10,854 nucleotides of DNA from Massilia sp. UBA2604 (GCA_002339265.1 DDKG01000080.1:1-10854), one strand, 5' to 3'; shown: positions 1 through 6,726, counted from the stretch's first letter. A program made the numbers and translations. The notes: a model not told the origin generated them from the sequence alone.

Positions 1-708
1 TTCACCTATCCGGCGATCGTGACCGTGGTCGCGTTCGCGATCGTGATCTTCCTGCTCACCTATGTGGTGCCGCAGATCGTCTCGGTGTTCGCCAACACCA
101 AGCAGAAGCTGCCCTTCCTCACCGTGGTCATGCTGGCCGTGTCCGACTTCGTACGCGCCTACGGCATCTATTGCGCGATCCTGATCGCCGGCGCGTTCTG
201 GATGTGGCGGCGTGCGCTGCGCAACCCCGACCTCAAGCGGCGCTGGCACACCTGGCTGCTGACGGCCCCGATCTACGGCAAGTTCGAGCGCAGCCTCAAT
301 ACGGCGCGCTTCGCCAGCACGCTGGCGATCACCACCGGTTCCGGCGTGCCCATCCTGCGCGCGCTCGACACCAGCCGCGAAACCCTGTCCAACGTGGCGA
401 TGCGCGAGCTGGTCGAGCAGGCCACCGGCAGCGTGCGCGAAGGTGTGAGCCTGGCGCGCGCGCTGTCGGCGCAAAAGCACTTTCCGCCGATGCTGGTGCA
501 CATGATCCGCGCCGGCGAGATCACCGGCGAATTGCCGGCCATGCTCGAGCGCGCCGCCAATTCGCAGCAGGCCGACCTCGAGCGCCGCACACTCACCATC
601 GCCGGCCTGCTCGAGCCGGTGCTGATCCTGGCCATGGGCCTGGTCGTGCTGCTGATCGTGCTGGCGGTGCTGATGCCGATCATCGAAATCAACCAGCTGG
701 TGCAGTAA
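1..708 (+). CDS. gspF: Type II secretion inner-membrane protein GspF, C-terminal part
   Basis: Open from base 1 in frame 1, so the gene starts upstream; 235 residues are visible of a family usually near 400. GspF is the polytopic inner-membrane platform protein of the type II secretion system and works with the ATPase GspE and the GspL/M/C assembly. The visible part starts inside a membrane segment (about residues 7-31, ending in VVPQIVSVF). It then shows a second membrane helix (about 50-68) and the second T2SSF cytoplasmic domain, with the family signature GEITGELPAMLERAA around residues 168-182. A last hydrophobic helix (about 203-225) lies near the C-terminus. The spacing VPQIVSVFANTKQKLP is typical of GspF rather than of the pilus homologue PilC. 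It ends 4 bp before the gspC-like gene, so the two are probably co-transcribed. The assignment is firm; only the missing N-terminus limits it. Confidence 0.93.
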   Translation, partial: FTYPAIVTVVAFAIVIFLLTYVVPQIVSVFANTKQKLPFLTVVMLAVSDFVRAYGIYCAILIAGAFWMWRRALRNPDLKRRWHTWLLTAPIYGKFERSLNTARFASTLAITTGSGVPILRALDTSRETLSNVAMRELVEQATGSVREGVSLARALSAQKHFPPMLVHMIRAGEITGELPAMLERAANSQQADLERRTLTIAGLLEPVLILAMGLVVLLIVLAVLMPIIEINQLVQ

Positions 709-712
709 AACA

Positions 713-1492
713 ATGGCAGTCAATAATATGAACAAGCGTTTGCCTCTTCTTCTCAGCCTGCTTGCCCTGATCCTGCTGGCGGCCTCGATCGCCTACTGGG
801 TGCTGCAACTGTACAAGCCCGAGCAGCGGCCGCTGGCGGCGGCCCCGGTCGCGACCCAGCCCCCGCCGAGCCCCGAGGCCGCGGCCACCCTGTTCGGCGG
901 CCAGCCGACGGCCGTGATTTCGAACTTCCAGCTCACCGGCGTGGTGTCGGCCGGCGCCGACAGCGCGGTGATCCTGGTGGCCGACGGCCAGCCGCCGAAG
1001 GCGGTGCGCATCGGCCGCGAGATCGCGCCGGGCGTGACCGTGGCCGAAGTGCACCGGCGCTATGTGATGCTGTCGGATGGCGGCGTGATGAAGCGGGTGG
1101 AACTGGCGCCCGACACCGGCCAGTCGACCTCGATCATGCCGCCGGAGCCGCGCATGATGCAGCAGCAGCCCATGCCGCAACCGGTGGCTGCGGCGCCGGC
1201 CATGGAACCGCAGACCGCGCCGGGCGCGGTCAACGCGCCGCCCGTCATGCGCAGCGTGCCGCCGCCGGGTGGTGGTCCGCAGGGCACGCCGACCACGCCG
1301 GAAAATGCGCAACTGCCGCAAGAGCAGCAGGCGCAGCAAGACCAGCAAGTGCAACAAGAGCAGCAGGCGGCGCAAGAGCCGCAGGATCCGCCACCGGAGC
1401 AGGGCGATCCGACCCAGCAGAGCCGTAACAATGTGCAGATGCCACCCAACGCCCCGCCGATGAACCAGACCCAGCAGCCGATCACCCAGTGA
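713..1492 (+). CDS. gspC: GspC-like type II secretion protein with a Pro/Gln-rich tail
   Basis: 259 residues starting at ATG 713, with an in-frame ATG at 728; neither has a clear Shine-Dalgarno, and translational coupling to gspF is likely. GspC links the inner-membrane platform to the outer-membrane secretin GspD. Residues 9-32 form one membrane anchor with a short cytoplasmic N-terminus. Residues 59-132 match the periplasmic homology region (HR): an ISNFQLTGVV segment, a central VRIGREIAPGVTVAEV stretch, and a final YVMLSDGGVMKRVEL. Many GspC proteins then carry a PDZ or coiled-coil domain. Here residues 133-259 are low-complexity, rich in Pro and Gln, and show no PDZ-like pattern. It is the last gene in its direction in the window. 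It could also be annotated as type II secretion protein N or a general secretion C-domain protein. The HR fold assignment rests on pattern recognition, not on a profile search. Confidence 0.8.
   Translation: MAVNNMNKRLPLLLSLLALILLAASIAYWVLQLYKPEQRPLAAAPVATQPPPSPEAAATLFGGQPTAVISNFQLTGVVSAGADSAVILVADGQPPKAVRIGREIAPGVTVAEVHRRYVMLSDGGVMKRVELAPDTGQSTSIMPPEPRMMQQQPMPQPVAAAPAMEPQTAPGAVNAPPVMRSVPPPGGGPQGTPTTPENAQLPQEQQAQQDQQVQQEQQAAQEPQDPPPEQGDPTQQSRNNVQMPPNAPPMNQTQQPITQ
1319..1402 (+). repeat. Gln-rich low-complexity repeat inside gspC
   Basis: Imperfect CAG/CAA/GAG-rich repeat coding for residues 203-230 of the GspC-like protein, with units of the form QEQQ, QQD and QQV. It is in frame and probably variable in length between strains; CAG/CAA alternation suggests selection on the amino acids and not only on the DNA. 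Confidence 0.7.
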
Positions 1493-1518
1493 TGGCGGCG
1501 CGGCGCCCGGCCACCATC
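1491..1518. other. GC-rich hairpin between convergent genes
   Basis: The arms GATGG (1491-1495) and CCATC (1514-1518) can pair, and further G-C pairs extend inwards (GGC with GCC). The hairpin begins within the gspC stop codon. No T-run follows on either strand, so it is at best a weak or Rho-assisted end signal. A 10-bp direct repeat (CGCCTCTTCA) sits just after it at 1518-1527 and 1529-1538. A second short hairpin, GACGC/GCGTC, lies at 1546-1560 over the end of the convergent regulator gene. Confidence 0.25.
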
Positions 1519-1552
1519 GCCTCTTCAGCGCCTCTTCACGGTATTGACGCCA

Positions 1553-2293
1553 TCAGCGTCGCAGCGCGGTAAATGCCGCCAGCTCCCACGACCTGAATCC
1601 CAGTAACAAGGTATAGCCTTCGCGTTCCTCCACCGGCAGGCGCCGGTCGTTCAGGTGCAGCCGCGCCAGCTCCGCCGCCAGTTGTTCGATCTTGAGGGAC
1701 AGCTCTTTTGCGCTGGCATGCGACAGCCTCGCCGGCAAGCACATCAGCGCCTCGCCCGCGCCGTCGAAGGGTCCGGCAAAATAATCCTCCACCACGTGTT
1801 CGCGGAAGAACTGCTGCACCGGCCCGTCCGGTAGCCAGCGGAATGCGTTCGACACCCGCAACTGGTAGCGGTTCAGCGGCTTGAGTTCGATCAGTCCCAG
1901 CCGGTCGAGTTCGGCGAGCAGGGTGATGCACTCGGCCTCGGTCAGCTGGTAGGTGTCGACCACCTGTTCCATATTCCAGTGGCCGAGGCAGCAGATCGCC
2001 ATCAGCAGCAGGCGCGGCTTGGCCACCAGCGAGCGCTCCTGCGGCAGGCTCAGGGCGTCCAGCTGGGGCCGGGTATCGAGCGCGCCGCGCAGCAATTCTT
2101 CCAGCGGAATGCCGGTTGCCTGGCAAATCTCGGCCAGCCGCGACAGCGCCATGTCCTTCTGGCCGAACATGCGTTTCACGCTCGATTCGCTCACACCGAT
2201 GCGCTCGGCCAGCAGCTTGTAGGTAATGCCGGCCGCGCGCAGCCGGGCGCGCAGGGCATCGAGGATCAGGTCGGGTGAGCTCATGAAATCCAT
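1553..2293 (-). CDS. XRE-family transcriptional regulator with a C-terminal winged-helix-like region
   Basis: 246 residues. Residues 23-69 form a Cro/C1-type helix-turn-helix: ITYKLLAERIGVSESSVKRM, then a helix around LSRLAEICQATGIPLEELL, the usual XRE layout. Residues about 95-150 look like a second, winged-helix-type domain, with LTEAECITLLAELDRLGLIEL resembling a MarR/GntR recognition helix and wing. The rest is predicted helical and may serve for dimerisation or ligand sensing. It is expected to act as a cytoplasmic DNA-binding repressor or activator; the target genes are unknown. ATG 2293 is used. A second in-frame ATG at 2284 is three codons later, and neither has a good Shine-Dalgarno. 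It stands alone, converging with gspC and followed upstream by the terminator of the hslVU operon, which suggests its own promoter (see 2312-2340). Confidence 0.85.
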   Translation of the reverse strand: MDFMSSPDLILDALRARLRAAGITYKLLAERIGVSESSVKRMFGQKDMALSRLAEICQATGIPLEELLRGALDTRPQLDALSLPQERSLVAKPRLLLMAICCLGHWNMEQVVDTYQLTEAECITLLAELDRLGLIELKPLNRYQLRVSNAFRWLPDGPVQQFFREHVVEDYFAGPFDGAGEALMCLPARLSHASAKELSLKIEQLAAELARLHLNDRRLPVEEREGYTLLLGFRSWELAAFTALRR

Positions 2294-2311
2294 GGTGAAT
2301 GACGACGCTCG

Positions 2312-2340
2312 ACTCTACCGTTGAACGGCGAGGTGGACAA
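2312..2340 (-). promoter_or_regulatory. Candidate sigma70 promoter with palindrome, upstream of the XRE gene
   Basis: On the minus strand TTGTCC (2340-2335) and TAGAGT (2317-2312) are separated by exactly 17 bp; each matches the sigma70 consensus at four of six positions. The spacer holds an odd-centred palindrome, CCGTTGAACGG (2318-2328), directly beside the -10. This would be a natural place for an autoregulatory operator of the XRE protein. The predicted start would lie near 2305, giving a very short leader. Read by eye only. Confidence 0.4.
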
Positions 2341-2378
2341 GACGCATGCGACGAACGGCATGTCAGGCCGATGGAAGG

Positions 2379-2405
2379 AAAAAAAGCGGACACTGAAGTG
2401 TCCGC
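2379..2405 (-). terminator. Intrinsic terminator of the hslVU operon
   Basis: A near-perfect hairpin, GCGGACACT / AGTGTCCGC (2386-2405), is preceded on the plus strand by seven A (2379-2385). Read on the minus strand it is an 8-9 bp stem with a tiny loop followed by seven T, a textbook Rho-independent terminator. It lies about 30 bp after the stop of the 67-residue gene, and no comparable hairpin is present between hslU and that gene. Confidence 0.9.
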
Positions 2406-2437
2406 AAGGAGAAATCTTTAGAAACGCTGGCGTGGAT

Positions 2438-2641
2438 TCAGTCGTCCTCGTCCGCCACCAGCTTGACCTTCTTCAGCGCCCGCTTGGCTTCATGCCGCTC
2501 GCTCGACAGCGGCTTGGCATGCGCCCCGGCGGCGCGCGCCTTGGCCAGCGCCGCGATCGGGTTGCGCGGCTTGCCGAACTGCTGCGACGGCTCAACGCGC
2601 AAGCGCATCTTCTGCCGTGTCGCCAATGCCTTGTTCGCCAT
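2438..2641 (-). CDS. Small basic protein, third gene of the hslVU operon
   Basis: 67 residues of unknown function. The protein is strongly basic along its length, with Lys/Arg, Ala and Pro prominent and no membrane helix or signal peptide. It ends in an acidic tail (ADEDD). It begins MANKALATRQKMRLRVEP and has a K/R-rich stretch (EAKRALKKVKL) before the tail, a composition seen in nucleic-acid- or ribosome-associated small proteins; that is only a suggestion. The gene is well supported: an AGGAG Shine-Dalgarno (2651-2647) sits 5 bp before the ATG, and its start is 18 bp after the hslU stop. An intrinsic terminator follows it. It therefore appears co-transcribed with hslV and hslU. I do not recognise the family. 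Confidence 0.75.
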   Translation of the reverse strand: MANKALATRQKMRLRVEPSQQFGKPRNPIAALAKARAAGAHAKPLSSERHEAKRALKKVKLVADEDD

Positions 2642-2646
2642 GCGGG

Positions 2647-2651
2647 CTCCT
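2647..2651 (-). promoter_or_regulatory. Strong ribosome binding site of the 67-aa gene
   Basis: AGGAG on the minus strand with a 5-bp spacer to the ATG at 2641. It is the best Shine-Dalgarno in the window and argues that the small downstream gene is translated in its own right. Confidence 0.8.
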
Positions 2652-2659
2652 GCTAAAAA

Positions 2660-4012
2660 TTACAATACGTAACGCGACAGGTCTTCGTTGACCGCCAGCG
2701 CATCGAGCCGTTCGTTGACGTAGGCTGCGTCGATCCGCACCACCTGGTCCTTTTCGGACCCGGCGCTGAACGAGATCTCTTCCAGCAGCTTTTCCATCAC
2801 CGTGTACAGGCGGCGCGCGCCGATGTTCTCGGTGCGCTCGTTGACCGAAAACGCGATCTCGGCCAGGCGGTGGATGCCTTCGTCGACGAACTCGATCCTG
2901 ACGCCTTCGGTCGCCAGCAGCGCTTCGTACTGCTTGGTCAGGCTGGCGTGGGTCGAGGTCAGGATGCTCTTGAAGTCGTCGATCGACAGCGATTCGAGTT
3001 CGACGCGGATCGGGAAGCGTCCCTGCAGTTCCGGGATCAGGTCCGACGGCTTCGACAGGTGGAAGGCGCCCGAGGCAATGAACAGGATGTGGTCGGTCTT
3101 GATCATGCCGTACTTGGTGTTCACCGTCGTGCCCTCGACCAGCGGCAGCAGGTCGCGCTGCACGCCGGCGCGCGAGACGTCGGCGCCGCCGTGTTCGGAA
3201 CGGGTCGCGATCTTGTCGATCTCGTCCAGGAACACGATGCCGTTCTGCTCGACGTTGGCGATCGCCTTCTGCTTGAGCTCATCCTCGTTGAGCAGCTTGC
3301 CCGCTTCTTCGTCGATCAGGAGCTTCATCGCTTCCTTGATCTTGAGCTTGCGCGGCTTCTTGCGCGCATTGCCCACGCCGGCGAACATCGACTTGATCTG
3401 TTCAGTCATTTCTTCCATGCCCGGCGGCGCCATGATTTCCATCTGCGGCGCGGCGTCGGCTACTTCGATCTCGATCTCGCGATCGTCGAGCGCGCCTTCG
3501 CGCAGGCGCTTGCGGAAGGTCTGGCGCGTGGCTTCGCCTTCCTTCGTGTCGCCATTGCCGCTGCTGGTGTTGAAGCCGAAGTCGCGCGCCGGCGGCACCA
3601 GGATGTCGATGATGCGGTCTTCGGCGGCGTCCTCGGCGCGCTGGCGCACCTTCTTCGCTTCGCTGGCGCGGGTCTGCTTGACGCCGATGTCGATCAGGTC
3701 GCGGATGATGGTGTCGACGTCGCGGCCGACATAGCCCACCTCGGTGAACTTGGTCGCCTCGATCTTGATGAAGGGTGCGTCGGCCAGCTTGGCCAGACGG
3801 CGCGCGATCTCGGTCTTGCCGACGCCGGTCGGGCCGATCATGAGGATGTTCTTGGGCGTGATCTCGTGGCGCAGGGTCTCTTCGACCTGCTGGCGCCGCC
3901 AGCGGTTGCGCAAGGCAATGGCGACCGCCTTCTTGGCCTTGCCCTGGCCGACCACGTGCTTGTCGAGTTCGGAAACGATTTCCGGTGGGGTCATGTTCAT
4001 GATGCTGCTCAT
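2660..4012 (-). CDS. hslU: HslU, ATPase/unfoldase subunit of the HslVU protease
   Basis: 450 residues, the normal length for HslU (ClpY). It forms AAA+ hexamers that unfold substrates and feed them into the HslV peptidase in the cytoplasm. Visible motifs are Walker A GPTGVGKT (60-67), the substrate-gripping pore loop GYVGRD (93-98) and Walker B IVFLDEID (259-266). The GRFP segment with the conserved Arg is at 331-334 and sensor-2 ENIGARRL at 395-402. The C-terminal tail DLSRYVL inserts into HslV on ATP binding. Residues about 110-245 are the HslU-specific I-domain. The start [16 protein letters not shown] aligns with the family N-terminus. The ATG lies one base after the hslV stop (TGA-T-ATG), so translation is probably coupled. 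All key residues are intact. Confidence 0.98.
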   Translation of the reverse strand: MSSIMNMTPPEIVSELDKHVVGQGKAKKAVAIALRNRWRRQQVEETLRHEITPKNILMIGPTGVGKTEIARRLAKLADAPFIKIEATKFTEVGYVGRDVDTIIRDLIDIGVKQTRASEAKKVRQRAEDAAEDRIIDILVPPARDFGFNTSSGNGDTKEGEATRQTFRKRLREGALDDREIEIEVADAAPQMEIMAPPGMEEMTEQIKSMFAGVGNARKKPRKLKIKEAMKLLIDEEAGKLLNEDELKQKAIANVEQNGIVFLDEIDKIATRSEHGGADVSRAGVQRDLLPLVEGTTVNTKYGMIKTDHILFIASGAFHLSKPSDLIPELQGRFPIRVELESLSIDDFKSILTSTHASLTKQYEALLATEGVRIEFVDEGIHRLAEIAFSVNERTENIGARRLYTVMEKLLEEISFSAGSEKDQVVRIDAAYVNERLDALAVNEDLSRYVL

Positions 4013-4013
4013 A

Positions 4014-4550
4014 TCAATCCAGGGTCTCGATGATGTGGGACATATTCGTGTAGATGCACAGTTCGCCGGCGATGGTGAGCGCCTTCTTGACGACCTCGGC
4101 CGGCGGCATCTCGGTGTTCTCGTACAGCGCCTTGGCGGCGGACTGGGCGTAGACGCCGCCCGAGCCGATGGCGCCGATGCCGTCTTCCGGCTCCAGCACG
4201 TCGCCGTTGCCGGTGATGATCAGGGTTGACTCGCGGTCGGCCACCAGCAGCATCGCTTCCAGGCGGCGCAGCACGCGGTCGGTGCGCCAGTCCTTGGCCA
4301 GTTCGACCGAGGCGCGCAGCAGGTTGCCCTGGTGCTTTTCCAGCTTGCCTTCGAAGCGGTCCAGCAGGGTGAACGCGTCGGCGGTGCCGCCGGCGAATCC
4401 GCACAGGACCTTGCCCTGGTACAGCTTGCGCACCTTGCGCGCCGAGCCCTTCATGACGACATTGCCCAGCGTGACCTGGCCATCGCCCCCCAGCGCGACC
4501 TGGTTGCCGCGCCGCACACTGACGATGGTTGTACCGTGAAATTGTTCCAT
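4014..4550 (-). CDS. hslV: HslV, peptidase subunit of the HslVU protease
   Basis: 178 residues. HslV (ClpQ) is the proteasome-beta-like threonine peptidase that forms two stacked hexameric rings capped by HslU. The protein begins [15 protein letters not shown]. By family analogy the first six residues are a propeptide and Thr7 becomes the N-terminal nucleophile; in E. coli only Met is removed. The following [10 protein letters not shown] (21-30) is the conserved active-site strand. Later family blocks include the [20 protein letters not shown] segment and [20 protein letters not shown] ribosome site (4559-4556) stands 5 bp before the ATG. It is the first gene of the operon and follows a sigma32-like promoter. 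Confidence 0.98.
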   Translation of the reverse strand: MEQFHGTTIVSVRRGNQVALGGDGQVTLGNVVMKGSARKVRKLYQGKVLCGFAGGTADAFTLLDRFEGKLEKHQGNLLRASVELAKDWRTDRVLRRLEAMLLVADRESTLIITGNGDVLEPEDGIGAIGSGGVYAQSAAKALYENTEMPPAEVVKKALTIAGELCIYTNMSHIIETLD

Positions 4551-4579
4551 TTTGACCTCGTGATGTTCTAGCCAACAGC

Positions 4580-4607
4580 AGGTGGGGATCGTGCGCGGGA
4601 TTGCAAG
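4580..4607 (-). promoter_or_regulatory. Sigma32-type heat-shock promoter of hslVU
   Basis: On the minus strand CTTGCAA (4607-4601) is followed after 13 bp by CCCCACCT (4587-4580). The heat-shock consensus is CTTGAAA, about 13 bp, CCCCATNT, so the -35 differs by one base and the -10 keeps the CCCCA core. A start near 4573 would give a leader of about 22 nt carrying the GAGG ribosome site. hslVU is a known sigma32 regulon member in E. coli, which agrees with this reading. Confidence 0.75.
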
Positions 4608-4664
4608 CTTGGCTCAGCCTTAAATGCATTTGAGCAAGTGTGCGCCTGAGGCTGGCGGCAGGCT

Positions 4665-4679
4665 GTACGCTGTCCGTAC
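4665..4679. repeat. Short inverted repeat between hslV and the 32-aa ORF
   Basis: GTACG-CTGTC-CGTAC, perfect 5-bp arms around a 5-bp centre, lies 24 bp before the ATG of the short plus-strand ORF. A second pair, GCCTG/CAGGC, lies just upstream (about 4644-4663). Either could be an operator or an RNA hairpin of the leader; no convincing -35/-10 pair for the ORF was seen. Confidence 0.3.
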
Positions 4680-4702
4680 GCCCACTACCTGAACGGCAAA
4701 CG

Positions 4703-4801
4703 ATGTTCCTCTTCTTCTCCAACAAGCTCGGCTGTCTTGGCTCGATCCTGGTGTCGCTGGTCGTGACCTTGCTGCTGCTGCTGGCGCTCGGCTGGATCTG
4801 A
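4703..4801 (+). CDS. 32-residue single-pass membrane peptide
   Basis: ATG 4703 to TGA 4801. The peptide starts MFLFFSNKLGCLGSI and then forms one long hydrophobic helix (about residues 14-31) with a run of five Leu, ending GWI. The short head holds one Lys and one Cys before the helix, so an N-in or lipid-associated orientation is possible but undecided. Almost every third codon base is G or C, like the surrounding real genes. The ORF fills the gap between divergent hslV and the convergent STAS gene, ending 4 bp before the stop of the latter. The ribosome site is weak (GAACGG). It is not homologous to anything I can name with certainty; function unknown. Confidence 0.5.
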   Translation: MFLFFSNKLGCLGSILVSLVVTLLLLLALGWI

Positions 4802-4805
4802 GCCG

Positions 4806-6062
4806 CTAGTAACGATGCGGATAGAGCTGCACGCCATCCCCCGCGCCAAGCAGGCGCAACAGGGTGGCGACCAGATGGTTCAGTTCGCGCAGCTCGACCG
4901 TGCGGCCGGCGGCCCCATGCGCATCCAGCCGCGCCAGCAGGCTGCCGGCGGCCGCGTAGTCGATGCGCGCCAGCCGCGAGCAATCCAGCACCAGCGTCTC
5001 GCGTTCCTGGGCATAGGCGTCGATGGCCGCCAGCAGGGCGCCATCCGGACCACTCACGACGGGCGGCAGCATGAAGCGGTCGCCGTGGCCGGGCGCCGGC
5101 GCGGCCGTGGACACGCGCAGCGGCGCCTCGAATGAAGGTGGCGACACCTCGTAGGTGACACAGTAATCCATCGCCGCTTCCTCGAACTGCTTTTCGCGGT
5201 TGGTCAATAGCAGCAGCTCGAGCAGCAGCAGCCACGGCGCCGGGCTGGCGCCGCGCTGGCCGATCGCCAGCATCGGGCGCAGGGTGTCGAGCAGGGTATC
5301 GGCGCCGGCCAGCACCAGTTCGCGTCCCGCGCTGCGCAGGTTTTGGAGCGCCGCCAGCATCTGGGCGGCGCCGTCGACATCGATCGCCGTCACCCGGCCG
5401 AAATCGAGGCGCACGACCGGCGCTTGTGCATCGAGCACGCGCTTCAGGCGCCCCGCGACGCCGGCATCGATCGCGGGGCCAAAGGCTTCGACCGCCGCCA
5501 CACCGACGCCAGGGCCTGGACGGGCAGCATCGGGCGCCGCCGGCAGCGGCTTCCAGGCCGGCGGCGAGGTCTCGAAATGGCTGGCGTAGTCGATGGCGAC
5601 GCTCTCGAAGGCTTCTTCGCGGCCATCCGCCTGGTACAGGTCGAACAGCATCCACCACGGCAAGCGTTCGGCGCGGCCCAGGGTTGGCAGGCTGGCGCGC
5701 AGGAGCTGCTCGGCAGCGTCAAGCTGGCCGTTGGCGTACAGGATGGTGCTTTCGTCGACCGCCGGCGCACTGGTGGGCGTCGTGGTCGGGGCCGGAAAGT
5801 CTTGTTCCGGATGCGTGGCGCTACCGGCCGGACGCCGCACGCCGCTGCCCCAGGCCGGCTCGTCGTCGAACATGTCGGAAGCGAAGGCGAGCTCGATCTC
5901 GTCGATCTTGGCGGCGGTGGCGCGCGCGATTTCGCGCTGGCGCTCGCGCTCGGCCTCGGTGTCCAGGCGTGACGGCTCGCCGCGCAGGCGCGACTCGGGC
6001 GGCGGCCAGTTGCGCGCCCCCGCATCGTCATTCTTTCTCTTCAGGAAGGAGAAAAGCCCCAT
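4806..6062 (-). CDS. Protein with duplicated TPR-like and STAS modules
   Basis: 418 residues from ATG 6062; a GTG two codons upstream (6068) is a possible alternative. No signal peptide or membrane helix. Residues about 35-65 are a charged helix rich in Glu and Arg, followed by a Pro/Thr linker. Then the same layout occurs twice. A TPR-like helical block with a W..LF(D/E)L...REE.FE..A.DY...E.SPP pattern sits at about 136-173 and again at 277-315. Each is followed by a STAS-type segment: LDFGRVTAIDVDGA (219-232) and LDCSRLARIDYAAAG (359-373). The Ser that is phosphorylated in SpoIIAA-type antagonists is absent from both signatures, so a classical anti-anti-sigma switch is unlikely. The segment YANGQLDAAEQLLR before the first block recalls FimV-type TPR domains. 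A scaffold or partner-binding role is inferred; the true function is unknown. It stands alone on its strand between hslV and dksA. Confidence 0.85.
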   Translation of the reverse strand: MGLFSFLKRKNDDAGARNWPPPESRLRGEPSRLDTEAERERQREIARATAAKIDEIELAFASDMFDDEPAWGSGVRRPAGSATHPEQDFPAPTTTPTSAPAVDESTILYANGQLDAAEQLLRASLPTLGRAERLPWWMLFDLYQADGREEAFESVAIDYASHFETSPPAWKPLPAAPDAARPGPGVGVAAVEAFGPAIDAGVAGRLKRVLDAQAPVVRLDFGRVTAIDVDGAAQMLAALQNLRSAGRELVLAGADTLLDTLRPMLAIGQRGASPAPWLLLLELLLLTNREKQFEEAAMDYCVTYEVSPPSFEAPLRVSTAAPAPGHGDRFMLPPVVSGPDGALLAAIDAYAQERETLVLDCSRLARIDYAAAGSLLARLDAHGAAGRTVELRELNHLVATLLRLLGAGDGVQLYPHRY

Positions 6063-6224
6063 GCTCACCGTTGTCAGTTAGGCCAGCCGTGCCAGACCTT
6101 AACACGAACCTTCGGCCGATGTGCTGTGCACACGCCGTCAAGGCTAGTGTATCCGATGGGAAACGAAGGGGTATGCATGGCGCATGAACCGTGCGCGGCC
6201 ATGCAGGAAAACGGACGTGCAAAC

Positions 6225-6258
6225 AAAAAAAGCATGCGAACTCTCGCATGCTTTTTTT
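6225..6258 (-). terminator. Bidirectional intrinsic terminator downstream of dksA
   Basis: AGCATGCGA-ACTC-TCGCATGCT (6231-6252) is a perfect 9-bp stem with a 4-base loop, flanked by six A before (6225-6230) and seven T after (6252-6258). It works on paper in both directions. On the minus strand it lies 18 bp after the dksA stop and keeps dksA separate from the STAS gene. Confidence 0.92.
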
Positions 6259-6276
6259 GATGGTGTCGGCGATAAA

Positions 6277-6726
6277 TCAGTCGCCGTACAGTTTTTGCTT
6301 CAGCTCACGGCGCTGCTGGGCTTCCAGCGACAGCGTGGCGGTCGGGCGGGCGATCAAGCGCGGGATGCCGATCGGTTCGCCGGTTTCTTCGCACCAGCCG
6401 TACTCGCCGCCTTCGATCGACTGCAGCGACTGCTGCACTTTCTTGAGCAGCTTGCGTTCGCGATCGCGGGTGCGCAGTTCCAGCGCGTGTTCTTCCTCGA
6501 TCGTCGCCCGGTCGGCCGGGTCGGGAACCAGGACGGTTTCGCGCAGGTGTTCCGTGGTTTCACCGGCGTTCTTCAGCAATTCCTTCTCGAGTTCCTGCAG
6601 ACGGTTCTTGAAGAACGCGAGCTGGGCCGGATTCATGTAGTCGTCATCGCTCATCGCCCGAATCTCTTCTTCCGTCAGGAGGCGTTCTTCGGGCTGGGCG
6701 CTATTCGGTTTCGTTGTTTTAGTCAT
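6277..6726 (-). CDS. dksA: RNA polymerase-binding transcription factor DksA, single-cysteine form
   Basis: 149 residues, normal DksA length. DksA enters the secondary channel of RNA polymerase and, with ppGpp, represses rRNA promoters and activates amino-acid genes. The coiled-coil tip PDPADRA is present with Asp69, Asp72 and Ala74 in the places of E. coli Asp71, Asp74 and Ala76. The second coil (EEEHALELRTRDRERKLLKK) matches closely. The zinc finger is degenerate: the four E. coli cysteines correspond to Cys112, Thr115, Ser133 and Ala136, so a C4 zinc site cannot form. From memory this pattern is common in alpha- and betaproteobacterial DksA and resembles the zinc-independent DksA2 class. 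An AAGG ribosome site lies 6 bp before ATG 6726. The upstream region carries large inverted repeats (6761-6807). Confidence 0.96.
   Translation of the reverse strand: MTKTTKPNSAQPEERLLTEEEIRAMSDDDYMNPAQLAFFKNRLQELEKELLKNAGETTEHLRETVLVPDPADRATIEEEHALELRTRDRERKLLKKVQQSLQSIEGGEYGWCEETGEPIGIPRLIARPTATLSLEAQQRRELKQKLYGD

Noticed and set aside
1518..1538. 10-bp direct repeat CGCCTCTTCA as a target-site duplication
   Set aside because: The copies are separated by one base with no insertion between them and no nearby transposase; it is more likely simple slippage.
2870..4033. Long plus-strand ORF (387 codons) opposite hslU
   Set aside because: It is antisense to a fully intact hslU. Its composition (Asp/Leu/Arg-rich, no motif) is what high GC3 produces in the opposite frame, and it has no ribosome site or known domain.
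4009..5658. Long minus-strand ORF (549 codons) covering hslV and part of the STAS gene in another frame
   Set aside because: It overlaps two genes with clear motifs in their own frames and is very Arg/Ala/Gly-rich, typical of a shadow frame in high-GC DNA.
6125..6132. TGTGCACA palindrome and TTGACG upstream of the STAS gene as a promoter or operator
   Set aside because: No -10 lies at a usable distance from TTGACG, and an isolated 8-bp palindrome is not enough to call a site.
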